In this document: positions 36,045 to 44,857 of the stretch, in pieces
Layout of the letters: each line of letters opens with the position of its first letter
How positions within the stretch are numbered: position 1 is the first letter of the stretch
Assembly (NCBI RefSeq): GCF_025685625.1
Contig: NZ_JAGSYI010000005.1
Span: forward strand, 248,001 to 312,000
Source: Acidicapsa acidisoli
GTDB lineage: Bacteria; Acidobacteriota; Terriglobia; Terriglobales; Acidobacteriaceae
DNA length: 64,000 nucleotides
Reading direction: 5' to 3'
The notes under the pieces: model-generated
Told to the model about the DNA's origin: nothing
Database searches by the model: none
The model's input: the letters and a program-made list of their open reading frames with translations, nothing else
Position numbers and translations under genes: made by a program

Positions 36045-37022
36045 ATGCCCGAGATGAAAGCTGTAGTGATCTACGAGGCGGGCGGACCAGAGGTCCTGAA
36101 GTTGGAGAATCGTCCCATACCGGCTCCGAACTACGGACAGGTCCTGATTCGTGTTAAAGCGTTCGGAGTGAATCGCTCCGAACTCTTCACGAGGCAGGGC
36201 CACTCGCCGGGAGTGAAATTCCCGCGAGTGCTTGGGATTGAAGCTGTCGGCGTCGTGGAAGAAGCTCCCGGCGGCGAGTTCCAAAAGGGCGACGTAGTGG
36301 CGAGCGCGATGGGCGGCATGGGCCGCGATTTCGACGGAGGGTACGCGGAATACACATGCCCGCCGGCAAGCCAGGTGCAGAAGATCGATGTGAACCTGCC
36401 GTGGGAAACGCTGGGCGCGATGCCGGAGATGCTGGAGACCGCATGGGGTTCACTGTTCCGGTCACTGCGGCTGGCAAAGGGCGAGCGGCTTCTGATCCGC
36501 GGCGGCACAACTTCGGTCGGGCTTGCTGCAGCGGCCATCGCCAAGAACAGCGGAGCTTTCGTCGTATCCACGACGCGCAATCCCGACCGCGCCAAACTGC
36601 TGCACTCAGGCGGCGCCGAAGATGTCATCGTGGATACTGGTTCCATCGCCGGCGAGGTTCACCGCAAATATCCCGGAGGCACCGATAAGGTGCTGGAAAT
36701 GATCGGCACGACAACGCTGGAGGATTCACTCCGCTGTGCCAAGCAGGGCGGCGTTGTCTGCATGACCGGCATCGTCGGAAACAAGTGGTCCTTCGACCAG
36801 TTTGCGCCGATGGACATAATCCCCACAGGGGTTTGTCTGACCGTCTACGCCGGCGAATCGGAAGACTTCATGCGGACGCCGCTCAACGCCCTTGCCCGAC
36901 AGATTGAGGCTGGCACCCTGCGCATTCAGGTGGGCAAGACTTTCCATCTGGACGAGATTGTCGAGGCTCATCGCGTGATGGAGGAGAACAAGGCTGGCGG
37001 AAAGATTGTAGTCCTCACCTGA
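36045..37022 (+). CDS. Zinc-independent MDR oxidoreductase (quinone-reductase-like)
   Basis: A 325-aa NADPH-dependent medium-chain reductase. GroES-like N-terminus ([20 protein letters not shown]), catalytic-domain cofactor loop [14 protein letters not shown], and C-terminal end [20 protein letters not shown]. The zinc ligands of alcohol dehydrogenases are absent. The GGTTSVG loop fits NADP binding in the quinone oxidoreductase group. It is the same family as the pseudogene at 25.4-26.4 kb. It likely reduces quinones or enones. Confidence 0.9.
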   Translation: MPEMKAVVIYEAGGPEVLKLENRPIPAPNYGQVLIRVKAFGVNRSELFTRQGHSPGVKFPRVLGIEAVGVVEEAPGGEFQKGDVVASAMGGMGRDFDGGYAEYTCPPASQVQKIDVNLPWETLGAMPEMLETAWGSLFRSLRLAKGERLLIRGGTTSVGLAAAAIAKNSGAFVVSTTRNPDRAKLLHSGGAEDVIVDTGSIAGEVHRKYPGGTDKVLEMIGTTTLEDSLRCAKQGGVVCMTGIVGNKWSFDQFAPMDIIPTGVCLTVYAGESEDFMRTPLNALARQIEAGTLRIQVGKTFHLDEIVEAHRVMEENKAGGKIVVLT

Positions 37023-37078
37023 ATATCTCGCCTGAAATCGTCACCGCACCAGCAGGAACAACTACAGGAGTCATAGCC

Positions 37079-38083
37079 ATGGATCGCTGGCACAACGAAG
37101 AACCGATCACACTGGCAGGCATCGCGGAAACGAACCCGATGCAACGAAGAGAATTCTTCAAGCTCGGAATTGGCGTTGCCGGCGTCGTGGGCACGCACGT
37201 CAGCTTCAGCTCGATTGCTGCTGCCGCCCAGCGCAGCGAACTGACTTCGGGACCTCTCGATACGGCGAGCGCAGCGAAGAAGATCGCATTCGACCGAATC
37301 GGGAACGGAGAGAAGGTCCTCCTGATATCCGGCTTTCCCCAAACACGTAGATCGTGGAACAGGTTAATTCCGTTATTGTCTGCGAAATTTCAGTTGATAC
37401 CGGCCGACTTGCCAAGCTTCGGGGACTCGGAAATCCTTTCGGCACCGGCGACCACCGAAAACGTCGCCAGAGTTTTTCATGAGTTCGTCGGGAATCTCGG
37501 GGCGCCCCTCCACGTCGTCGCTCACGATTTTGGTGCATGGTGCGCGTACAGCTGGGCGCTTCTCTTTCCGGACGATTTCAAGTCTCTCACTCTCATCGAG
37601 GCTGGAATTCCCGGCATTACTTTGCTAAACGACATTCAGCTCTCTGACTACAAGAGGAAGTGGAACTTCATCTTCCAAATGCTTCCCGATTTGCCTGCCG
37701 AACTGACCAAAGGGAAGGAGGATATCTATGTTGGATGGTGGTTCAAGAACAAGGTGTACAAGCCAGGAGCGGTACCTCCGCGCGATATAGCAGCCTATGT
37801 CGCGGCCTATGCCCGGGAAGGGCGCATGGACGCGGCCTTCGACTACTGCCGCAGGATTGTCGATGATATGGAATTCAATAAGAAGCAGTTCACCGGCAAA
37901 CTCCCAATCCGTCTCCTCGCGGTCGGCGGGCAATACTCCATTCCCACAATGGGCGAATCGCTTCAGCCTTATTTCCAAAGCGCCATTTCCCTTGTGATTC
38001 CAGATGCAGGCCATTTTGTTCCTGAAGAGCAACCTGAGGCGTTAGCCAAGGCGCTCGTTGCATTTCTCTCGGCGAAAGGGTAG
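37079..38083 (+). CDS. Tat-exported alpha/beta hydrolase, epoxide-hydrolase-like
   Basis: 334 aa from ATG 37079 (AGGAG site). A twin-arginine signal MQRREFFKLGIGVAGVVG lies at residues 21-38. The nucleophile elbow is VAHDFGAWCAY, with Asp as in epoxide hydrolases and haloalkane dehalogenases. The His lies in DAGHFVPEEQP. The oxyanion strand is LLISGFPQTRRSW. A secreted or periplasmic epoxide or ester hydrolase is likely; the substrate is unknown. Spacing of 56 bp to the previous gene suggests one operon. Confidence 0.87.
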   Translation: MDRWHNEEPITLAGIAETNPMQRREFFKLGIGVAGVVGTHVSFSSIAAAAQRSELTSGPLDTASAAKKIAFDRIGNGEKVLLISGFPQTRRSWNRLIPLLSAKFQLIPADLPSFGDSEILSAPATTENVARVFHEFVGNLGAPLHVVAHDFGAWCAYSWALLFPDDFKSLTLIEAGIPGITLLNDIQLSDYKRKWNFIFQMLPDLPAELTKGKEDIYVGWWFKNKVYKPGAVPPRDIAAYVAAYAREGRMDAAFDYCRRIVDDMEFNKKQFTGKLPIRLLAVGGQYSIPTMGESLQPYFQSAISLVIPDAGHFVPEEQPEALAKALVAFLSAKG

Positions 38084-38152
38084 TCGCACCACCTTGTGCT
38101 TCCGCTCCGGAAACAACTGCCTTGCAAACGATCGCTCGGAAAGGAGAAAGTC

Positions 38153-38644
38153 GTGTCCACCTCATTGAGCCAGGCACTTCCGGAGTCATTGAAGAGCTTG
38201 CAAACGCGCCCGCTGTTCGTCCTGCGCGAGCAGGTGCCACCTCTGTTTGTCGTCGGTCAAACTCCCAACGGATTCCGACGCATCGGCATTGTTCCGGGAG
38301 GGGTATTCGAGGGTGAGCGCCTTTCCGGCGAAGTCGTCAGCGGCAATGACTGGCAGTCTGTGCGTACGGATTCGTGCATCAAACTCGATGTTCAGATTTT
38401 GCTCAAAACGACGGACGGGGCACTGATCGTGATGACGTACACCTGCCTGCGCGCTGGGCCACCCGACATTATCGAAAAGCTCGACAAGGGCCAAGCTGTC
38501 GAACCCGGCGCCTACTACTTCCGCATGACTCCGATCTTCGAGACCGCCGCGCCGCAATATGATTGGATCAACAGGATCGTTGCTGTTGGCGTTGGTCACA
38601 GGTTTGCAGACGGCCCACTCTACAGCATCTTCGAGGTTCTCTGA
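38153..38644 (+). CDS. DUF3237 protein
   Basis: About 163 aa from GTG 38153, chosen for AAAGGAG with 6-base spacing. The pattern GQTPNGFRRIGIVPGGVFEG, then WQSVRTDSCIKLDVQILLKT and MTPIFETAAPQYDWIN, is typical of DUF3237, a small beta-barrel-like family of unknown activity found near catabolic genes. The stop overlaps the next ATG (TGATG). Confidence 0.85.
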   Translation: MSTSLSQALPESLKSLQTRPLFVLREQVPPLFVVGQTPNGFRRIGIVPGGVFEGERLSGEVVSGNDWQSVRTDSCIKLDVQILLKTTDGALIVMTYTCLRAGPPDIIEKLDKGQAVEPGAYYFRMTPIFETAAPQYDWINRIVAVGVGHRFADGPLYSIFEVL

Positions 38645-38895
38645 TGGCAAAACTGACAAGCTTTCAAAACGACATCCTCCCCTTCTTCACTGAGCGCGAC
38701 ATTCGCGCCATGAGCAAGGCATTTAACCTGGCAAGCTACGACGATGTGAAGGCTCACGCGGCCGTTATCTACGACCGTATCCGCGGCATCGGAGGCGCAG
38801 TAATGCCGCCACCTCCGCCAAGAGGCGAGGGTCCATGGCCTCAGACACGCATCGATCTCTTCGCTCAGTGGATCGCGGACGGATACCAACTGTAG
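38644..38895 (+). CDS. Small hypothetical protein
   Basis: 83 aa, coupled to DUF3237 by a TGATG overlap. It has FFTERDIRAMSKAFNLASYD, then a Gly/Pro-rich loop (MPPPPPRGEGPWPQ) and an Ile-Trp-rich end (IDLFAQWIADGYQL). The end recalls the last helix of cytochrome-c-like domains, but there is no heme CxxCH. Function unknown. Confidence 0.75.
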   Translation: MAKLTSFQNDILPFFTERDIRAMSKAFNLASYDDVKAHAAVIYDRIRGIGGAVMPPPPPRGEGPWPQTRIDLFAQWIADGYQL

Positions 38896-38955
38896 AGCAG
38901 TTTAAGATCGTGCTCTGAGGGCCGTTAGCCAAGTTTGCAGAAGAAGGAGGCAGAT

Positions 38956-39885
38956 GTGCCGACTCAAGTGGATGACATCTGGCCGGCCCTGCCCCAGAGT
39001 GCATGGAGCGAGACATGCATAACGCTGCAACTCTGGATGCAGATCGTCGGTAAGGTTCGGCTCGCGCTCATGCCGGCGATCAATCATACCTGGGCCGTGA
39101 CCCTGTATCCGAGCATACACGGCGTCAGCACGTCGATCATGCCCTACGGCACCCGCACACTGCAGATCGACTTCGATTTTCGCGACCATGTGCTGCGGTT
39201 AGAAACCAGCGAAGGCCGCTGCAAGACTATTCCTCTGCAGCCGACGACCGTCGCGTCATTTTACGAGAAGGTGAAGGCCGCACTCGATGCTCTCGATACT
39301 CCGGTGCGCATCTGGCCTGTACCGGTTGAGGTATCTGACCCTATCCCATTTGAACGGGATCACATTCACCAAGCATATGACCCGGAATGTGCCCGGCGCT
39401 TCTGGACCATTCTGCTGCAAACGACGCGGGTTTTCACTATCTTTCGTGCCCGCTACATTGGGAAAGTCAGCCCAGTCCATCTTTTCTGGGGAGCGCTCGA
39501 TCTTGCGTGCACGCGCTTCTCGGGACGCATCGCGCCCGAACATCCGGGCGTGCCGGGCTTGCCTGACCGGATAACCCGTGATGCCTATTCGCATGAAGTT
39601 AGCAGCTGCGGATTCTGGCCAGGAGCACCGGGAATTCCGCCATTTTTTTACAGCTACGCATATCCTGAACCGCCCGGGTATCGGGAATGTTCGATTGCGC
39701 CTGTACAGGCCGCCTTCGACACCAAGTTGGGTGAGTTTGTGCTGCCCTATGAGGCGATGCGTCTTTCGGCTGATCCCGATTCCACCCTGCTTGAGTTTAT
39801 TGAGACCACTTACGATGCGGCAGCAAGGTGCGGGCACTGGGACCGGCGCGCTCTTGAAGCCGCAACAAAAACTGTTGCTCCTTAG
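38956..39885 (+). CDS. DUF5996 family protein
   Basis: About 309 aa from GTG 38956, preceded by AAGGAGG with 5-base spacing. The layout WPALPQSAWSETCITLQLWM, then LYPSIHGVSTSIMPYG, then FRARYIGKVSPVHLFWGALD and a C-terminal SHEVSSCGFWPG is characteristic of DUF5996, a soluble family of unknown function. It is the last gene of the first sub-operon; a gap of more than 300 bp follows. Confidence 0.85.
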   Translation: MPTQVDDIWPALPQSAWSETCITLQLWMQIVGKVRLALMPAINHTWAVTLYPSIHGVSTSIMPYGTRTLQIDFDFRDHVLRLETSEGRCKTIPLQPTTVASFYEKVKAALDALDTPVRIWPVPVEVSDPIPFERDHIHQAYDPECARRFWTILLQTTRVFTIFRARYIGKVSPVHLFWGALDLACTRFSGRIAPEHPGVPGLPDRITRDAYSHEVSSCGFWPGAPGIPPFFYSYAYPEPPGYRECSIAPVQAAFDTKLGEFVLPYEAMRLSADPDSTLLEFIETTYDAAARCGHWDRRALEAATKTVAP

Positions 39886-40199
39886 GCGTTTCCGAAACAA
39901 GGCTCGCTTGGGCTGAGAATACATGACTCGGAAACACGGCTCGAAAGCGCATTTGATCTCCGATCCGTCTCGATGAGTGCCTCGGCCCGTTGTCGCCAAT
40001 TGAGTCTGGCATCGGCAAGCAGAAGCCGACGTTTCGTTACTGATCCGGTTCGAAGTGCGCGTTTACGATTTTTGCTCAAGCGCATTCCTTCCTGCCTGCG
40101 CTCGCGGAAACACTTTTTCTTGCAGATTCGATCCGTTTGAATACTCGAAATCGTCTTCATGATGTCGACACAGAAATCCGCATTCCTGAGGAGAACACC
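39886..40199. other. Intergenic stretch with a weak small minus-strand ORF
   Basis: A minus-strand ORF (39882-40085, 67 aa, Arg-rich) has AGGAAGGA directly before its ATG but no recognisable family; I give it low weight. A promoter for the 40.2-kb genes is presumably here. Confidence 0.25.
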
Positions 40200-40523
40200 A
40201 TGACCACAACAATTGCAGTGACGAAGAGCATCACCACTCTTGTCAACGTTCTGACCGTTGAGCCGGAGAATCAACAGAAGCTCATCCACTTGCTGCGTGA
40301 GAGTACCGAGGGCGTCGTCAGCAAGCTTGATGGCTGGATTTCGACCAGCTTTATCGCGGCTAAGGATGGGAGCCGCGTAGTCATCTACTCGCAGTGGCGC
40401 GACCTCGCGTCAGTGCAAGCGATGCAAGCCGATCCCAAGATGATTGCTTACTTCCCGAAGGTTGCATCCCTGGCAGCGTTCGACAGCCTCGCTGGCGAGG
40501 TTGTCTACAATCACCACGCCTGA
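40200..40523 (+). CDS. Antibiotic-biosynthesis-monooxygenase-like (ABM) protein
   Basis: About 107 aa from ATG 40200 (GAGGAG site). It has the dimeric alpha-beta-barrel pattern of the ABM/YgiN superfamily: TLVNVLTVEPENQQKLIHLL, then DGWISTSFIAAKDGSR and VIYSQWRDLASV. These small cofactor-free proteins oxidise quinone-like or polyketide substrates, or serve as non-enzymatic members. It is 22 bp from the next start. Confidence 0.85.
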   Translation: MTTTIAVTKSITTLVNVLTVEPENQQKLIHLLRESTEGVVSKLDGWISTSFIAAKDGSRVVIYSQWRDLASVQAMQADPKMIAYFPKVASLAAFDSLAGEVVYNHHA

Positions 40524-40545
40524 TGCGCGGAGACAGGAGAGCACC

Positions 40546-41223
40546 ATGAACATCACAACCAATACACACCGGATAATCAATGCAAACCGGTGCATCGGCC
40601 GAATGCTCGTCAACAAGACAGTGCGGCGCGGAGCGACGAAGAACTTCTATATCGCTTTTGTACTTTGTGCAATGGGCTTGGCCCATGGCGCGTTATTTGT
40701 TCAAGCCAACCAGGCCTCCGTTGGCCTGCAATCGCCCGCGGTCAGCCCAGCACCCAGTGGGCAGCACGATTTTGACTTCCACTTTGGTAGCTGGAAAGCT
40801 CACAATCGAATCCTCTTGCATCCGCTATCCGGTTCCACTGCCTGGATTGAACTCGACGGTACTGTGACGGTCCAGAAGATCTGGGATGGACGCGCCAATC
40901 TGGAGGAGATCGAGTCCGGTAACACTGCGACCCATTTCCAGGGACTGTCCCTATTTCTCTACAATCCCGCATCGCATCAATGGAGTCAGACATTCGTCAA
41001 TAGCGACGATGGCACGTTAGGCCAACCACTGATTGGCGAGTTCAAGAATGAACGAGGGGAGTTCTTCGGCCGGGAGCTGCTCCAAGGACGATCCATTCTG
41101 GTGCGGTTTGTCTGGTCCGATATCAGACCGGATTCTCATCGCGTGGAACAGTCGTATTCCGATGACGGAGGCAAGACGTGGGAGCCAAACTTTGTTGCAA
41201 CGCTGACGAGAGTAAACAAGTAG
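40546..41223 (+). CDS. Exported lipocalin-like hypothetical protein
   Basis: About 225 aa from ATG 40546 (ACAGGAG site). Hydrophobic signal segment FYIAFVLCAMGLAHGALFV after a basic start, then a beta-rich body (DFDFHFGSWKAHNRILLHPL, LFLYNPASHQWSQTFVN, SYSDDGGKTWEPNF). The body resembles DUF1579-like lipocalin folds that bind small hydrophobic ligands. No catalytic residues can be named. Confidence 0.65.
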   Translation: MNITTNTHRIINANRCIGRMLVNKTVRRGATKNFYIAFVLCAMGLAHGALFVQANQASVGLQSPAVSPAPSGQHDFDFHFGSWKAHNRILLHPLSGSTAWIELDGTVTVQKIWDGRANLEEIESGNTATHFQGLSLFLYNPASHQWSQTFVNSDDGTLGQPLIGEFKNERGEFFGRELLQGRSILVRFVWSDIRPDSHRVEQSYSDDGGKTWEPNFVATLTRVNK

Positions 41224-41384
41224 CTGTCGGATCAGGCGGACGACACAACCAGCGTGGATCAAGATCCGTGTGTGCGATTGAAACAATCCGCCTGGCACTG
41301 ATGAAATTGAAGTAATACGCCAGCCTCTCAGTAGGGAGACAAGATTAGGCCGGCCTGTGTGGCAGCCCCAAAAGGAGAATGAAG

Positions 41385-42188
41385 ATGCAGAACCTGACCG
41401 GAAAACGTGTGGTCATCACTGGCGGCAGCCAGGGACTGGGGCTCGCGATGGTCGAGGCGCTCACTGCCTGCGGCGCGAATGTGATCGCAATGAGTCGCGA
41501 TCGAGCAAACCTCTCTTCCGCCGAACGTGCCGGCGCCGCGGTGATTGCCGGAGACGCAACCGACGCCACGCTTATGAACAAGGTGGTTCGTGAAGAGGTG
41601 CCCGACGTGTTGATCCTCAACGCTGGTGCGCGGCTGCCGATTAAGCCGATCGACGAGCAGAACTGGGACGAGTTCTCGACCGTCTGGAATACTGATGTGA
41701 AGGCGGGGCTGGTCGGAATTCAGGCCGCACTCTGCACGCCGATGAAACGAGGTAGCCGAGTTCTGGTCATGTCGAGCGGAGCAGCGATGGTACTTGCGGT
41801 ACCTTTCATCGAGCCCGACGACTTAAGCCTTTCTGGCGGCTATGTCGGGGCCAAGCGGATGTTGTGGTTCATGGCCCATAGTGCAAACAAAGTATCGCGC
41901 GACCGCGATCTTGGAATACTTTTCCAGGTGCTAGCGCCAATGCAACTGATTCCCGGTACAACCATTGGCCATGAGGTTGCAGCTGTCTGCGCGGCGATCG
42001 AGGGTGTCAGTATTGAGAAGTTTGTCCTGCAACGTTATGGCTCTGTCCTGCGCCCAGCGCAGATAGGAGAACAGGTTGTTGAACTACTCAGCAATCCGCT
42101 ATACAGGCAGGGCGTCGCCTATGGCTTTCGCAATAATTGTGACCTCCAGCTTCTCGACGTATCATTTTCAAAAGCGCTGGCCTTCTGA
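41385..42188 (+). CDS. Short-chain dehydrogenase/reductase
   Basis: About 267 aa from ATG 41385 (AAGGAG with 8-base spacing). Rossmann motif TGGSQGLG, NAG motif LNAGA, catalytic YVGAK and a Ser in VMSSGAA. NAD(P)-dependent reduction or oxidation of a small alcohol or ketone is expected. The SigJ-like sigma gene begins 12 bp after its stop. Confidence 0.9.
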   Translation: MQNLTGKRVVITGGSQGLGLAMVEALTACGANVIAMSRDRANLSSAERAGAAVIAGDATDATLMNKVVREEVPDVLILNAGARLPIKPIDEQNWDEFSTVWNTDVKAGLVGIQAALCTPMKRGSRVLVMSSGAAMVLAVPFIEPDDLSLSGGYVGAKRMLWFMAHSANKVSRDRDLGILFQVLAPMQLIPGTTIGHEVAAVCAAIEGVSIEKFVLQRYGSVLRPAQIGEQVVELLSNPLYRQGVAYGFRNNCDLQLLDVSFSKALAF

Positions 42189-42199
42189 GGAGACGACAC

Positions 42200-43099
42200 C
42201 TGATCACCGATAACGCGCGCGTTGAGTTCGAAAGGCTGGTGGGCGACGTCCGCCCAAAGCTCCATCGCTATTGCGCGCGCATGGCGGGCACTGCCGTGGA
42301 TGGAGAGGATATTGTCCAGGACGCGCTGATGAAGGCTCTTGTCACGTTGCCGAAGACGGGCATCCTCGACAACCCCGAAGGCTGGCTGTTCCGCATCGCC
42401 CATAACACCGCGCTCGATTTCCTGCGCCGCCGCGCCCGCAGTCCAATAATGCTGGATGACGAGGCCCTTGACATGATTGCCGCTCCGGGTTGCTCCGACC
42501 AGGACCACGAGATTACCGCGACCAGTCTGCGCACCTTCATGCAGCTTCCGACGCTCCAGCGAAGCGCGGTCATTTTGAAGGATGTGCTTGGCCACTCACT
42601 GGAAGAGGTTGCTTCGATTACTGGAGCGAGCGAGGCCGCGGCGAAATCCGCCCTGCAGCGAGGGCGCACCCGCTTGCGCGAGATTGCCAGGGAGCCCGCA
42701 GATATATCGCTTCCAATTCTGTCGGATGCGATGCGTGCCCGGCTGATTCGCTATGTAGAGGGCTTCAAGACCGGCGACTTCGACGCGGTCCGAGCGATGC
42801 TGGCAGATGACGTGAAGCTCGACCTTGTCGCGACGCTACGCAAGCAAGGAAAGCGCGAAGGCGGGGAATATTATTCTGCCTATGCAGCCGCCAAACGGTG
42901 GGCCTACGCGGCGGGCATCGTAGATGGCAGGACTGCCATGATCGTTTACGACCGCGAGGTCTCGCTCGATAGGCCTGCGTATTTTGTTGCAATAGATTTC
43001 GATGGCGATCGCGTGGTTTCAGTCCATGACTTCCTGTATGCGCGATATGCGATGGACGGCATCGACTTGTTCCTGCTCTATCCCGAGCTCCGATCCTAG
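42200..43099 (+). CDS. SigJ-like ECF sigma factor with NTF2-like C-terminal domain, probable CTG start
   Basis: About 299 aa if it starts at CTG 42200, which has GAGGAG 7 bases upstream and gives a natural N-terminus (ITDNARVEFERLVGDVRPKL). The first GTG (42239) would remove part of region 2. Region 2 (DGEDIVQDALMKALVTLPKT) and region 4 (LPTLQRSAVILKDVLGHSLE, then SEAAAKSALQRGRTRL) are present. The C-terminal 120 residues (RYVEGFKTGDFDAVRAMLAD) form a SnoaL/NTF2-like domain as in SigJ/ECF41 factors, where it controls activity in cis. No anti-sigma gene is adjacent. Confidence 0.82.
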   Translation: MITDNARVEFERLVGDVRPKLHRYCARMAGTAVDGEDIVQDALMKALVTLPKTGILDNPEGWLFRIAHNTALDFLRRRARSPIMLDDEALDMIAAPGCSDQDHEITATSLRTFMQLPTLQRSAVILKDVLGHSLEEVASITGASEAAAKSALQRGRTRLREIAREPADISLPILSDAMRARLIRYVEGFKTGDFDAVRAMLADDVKLDLVATLRKQGKREGGEYYSAYAAAKRWAYAAGIVDGRTAMIVYDREVSLDRPAYFVAIDFDGDRVVSVHDFLYARYAMDGIDLFLLYPELRS

Positions 43100-43247
43100 T
43101 AAGGTTCCGCATGAGGCATGCGGCGATTCAGAGGATTCGTAAGATTTCGTTTTGCGTCTGTGATTCGCCTTGGACTGCTGCAAAGACGGTCGAATAGACA
43201 ATAGAGTTGCTGAGCAGCTTTCAGCAATTTAGTAAGCCCAATCTCAG

Positions 43248-43609
43248 TTATCGCATTTCGGCAAACCGTTCAGTGCCGAAGTAGTTCGTATCGAAGAGGC
43301 CGCGGATTTGCTCATCGCTTGCTTCCTCTGTAACCGCGAACAGGCTCGCGCCGGCATTGTTGACAAGGATATCCAGTCGGCCGACGTGCGCGTATGCCTG
43401 ATGAACTGCCTGCTGCACCTGCGCAGAGTCGGTGACGTCGAGGGCAAGGGGCCGCACCGCGTCGCCAAAGCTTCCCGCGAGATCGGCTACGTCTGCCAGT
43501 TTGCGGGCGGTCGCTGTAACCCGATCACCGCGCTTAAGAGCAGCCTCAGCCCAGATGCGGCCGAACCCTCAAGTGCCGTGCAGACAAGTGTGTCGTCACC
43601 TGTCTTCAC
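43248..43609 (-). pseudogene. SDR fragment missing both ends
   Basis: An open piece starting at GTG 43609 reads into SDR sequence: GRIWAEAALKRGDRVTATAR, then PLALDVTDSAQVQQAVHQAY and VNNAGASLFAV, and stops at FAEMR. The N-terminal TGxxxGxG motif and the catalytic YxxxK are both lost. The GTG overlaps the stop of the truncated DJ-1-like gene, consistent with an internal deletion that joined two genes. Confidence 0.8.
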
Positions 43610-44001
43610 ACGAGCCCGCCGGCGGCGCCACATAGCAGAACCCCGGTACAGACAGAAAAGACAAGCTTTTCCTTCCGTTCATGCTCGCGGATGAGAGCAG
43701 GCACTTCTTGATCGCGCATCAGCGCTTGCTGCCTATAACCGCCGGGCACCACCAGAACATCGAAGAGCTCTGCTTCTGCTATCCTCGCGTCCGGCGAAAG
43801 TCGAAATCCCTGCACGTCACGGACCGGCGCAATCTCTTTGCCAATGATTAGGATCGATGTATCCGGCATGCGTGAGAGAACTTCAAACGGCCCTGTTAGG
43901 TCCATCTGATCCATTTGCTCGTAGATCAGGCAGCCCACAGAGAGCCGTTGTGTTGTGATCTTTGGCTTCGATCTCTCGCTTACAAACAGAGGAACGCTCA
44001 T
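43606..44001 (-). pseudogene. Truncated DJ-1/PfpI-family protein
   Basis: 131 aa of a family usually near 200-230 aa. The N-terminal Rossmann-like part (FEVLSRMPDTSILIIGK, then FDVLVVPGGYRQQAL) and the nucleophile elbow VFSVCTGVLLCG with Cys are present. The product then ends in GAAGGLV, right after the elbow, so the second half is missing. Its ATG overlaps the XRE stop (ATGA), so it was the co-regulated partner of that regulator. Confidence 0.78.
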
Positions 44002-44783
44002 AGTGCTCTCTCCTCAACACCTGTCGGGAACATGCACTCCACGCGCAGTTCCTGGGCCGTGATGCACTGTGGCGTGCCGACCGTCGTGATCAGCGAGAAA
44101 TAAGAGAAGCGCTCATCTCCTCGCCGGAAGGTGATGGGCAGTACGGGACTCTGAGGCACCAACGGGGTCTTCAGTCCTGCAGCTCCTGGGTACTGACGCA
44201 GCCGCTTCAGCAGCTCTTGGAGTTTCGCGTCCAGTACCTGACCCACTGCCTCCCGCCGGACCCGTTGTAGCAGGCCGCCCGCTACCTTCTCCCACTCCTC
44301 AACGAAAGGCCGCATCCCCGCCGGATCGAACATTAGGTCGAGAAGATTGCGCGGCTTTGGTCTTTTCTCCAGATCCACAAATGATCCGAAGAATCGCGGC
44401 GCGGCTTCATTGGTCCGAATCACATTCCAGTACCGATCGAGCACCAGCGCCGGATGCGGCTCGTGCTGTAGCAGCATCCGGTCGATGGCCCGCGTCACGA
44501 TCGCCATCTGATCGGCATCGATGGGTTGCTCGCTGAACTGAGGAGCGAATCCCGACGCGAGCAGGAGAACATTCCTTTCGCGGAGAGGAATGTTCAATGC
44601 ATCCGACACGATGGAAAGGAAATCACGGCTGGGACTGCTCCGCCCGCTCTCCACAAAGCTCAGGTGGCGCTGCGAGATGCCGGTGTCGAGCGAGAGATCG
44701 AGCTGGCTTTTGCCACGCTCCTGTCTCCAATATCGCAGCAACTCGCCGAGCTGAGGAACTGGGGATATAGATTGCGTTGCCAT
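43998..44783 (-). CDS. XRE-family regulator with MmyB-type ligand domain
   Basis: 261 aa. The N-terminal helix-turn-helix (LLRYWRQERGKSQLDLSLDT, then QRHLSFVESGRSSPSRD) is followed by an MmyB-like PAS-fold ligand domain (LLQHEPHPALVLDRYWNVI, then NLLDLMFDPAGMRPFV), which in relatives binds a fatty-acid-like ligand. Such regulators often sit beside SDR genes, as here before the deletion. The start ATG follows GGAGGAGATCGAA. Confidence 0.88.
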   Translation of the reverse strand: MATQSISPVPQLGELLRYWRQERGKSQLDLSLDTGISQRHLSFVESGRSSPSRDFLSIVSDALNIPLRERNVLLLASGFAPQFSEQPIDADQMAIVTRAIDRMLLQHEPHPALVLDRYWNVIRTNEAAPRFFGSFVDLEKRPKPRNLLDLMFDPAGMRPFVEEWEKVAGGLLQRVRREAVGQVLDAKLQELLKRLRQYPGAAGLKTPLVPQSPVLPITFRRGDERFSYFSLITTVGTPQCITAQELRVECMFPTGVEERAL

Positions 44784-44857
44784 TTCGATCTCCTCCTGTC
44801 AGACATGGACTCCGACGAAGCATGAGCCGCGGATTCGACGGCTTGCATTCTGCACCT

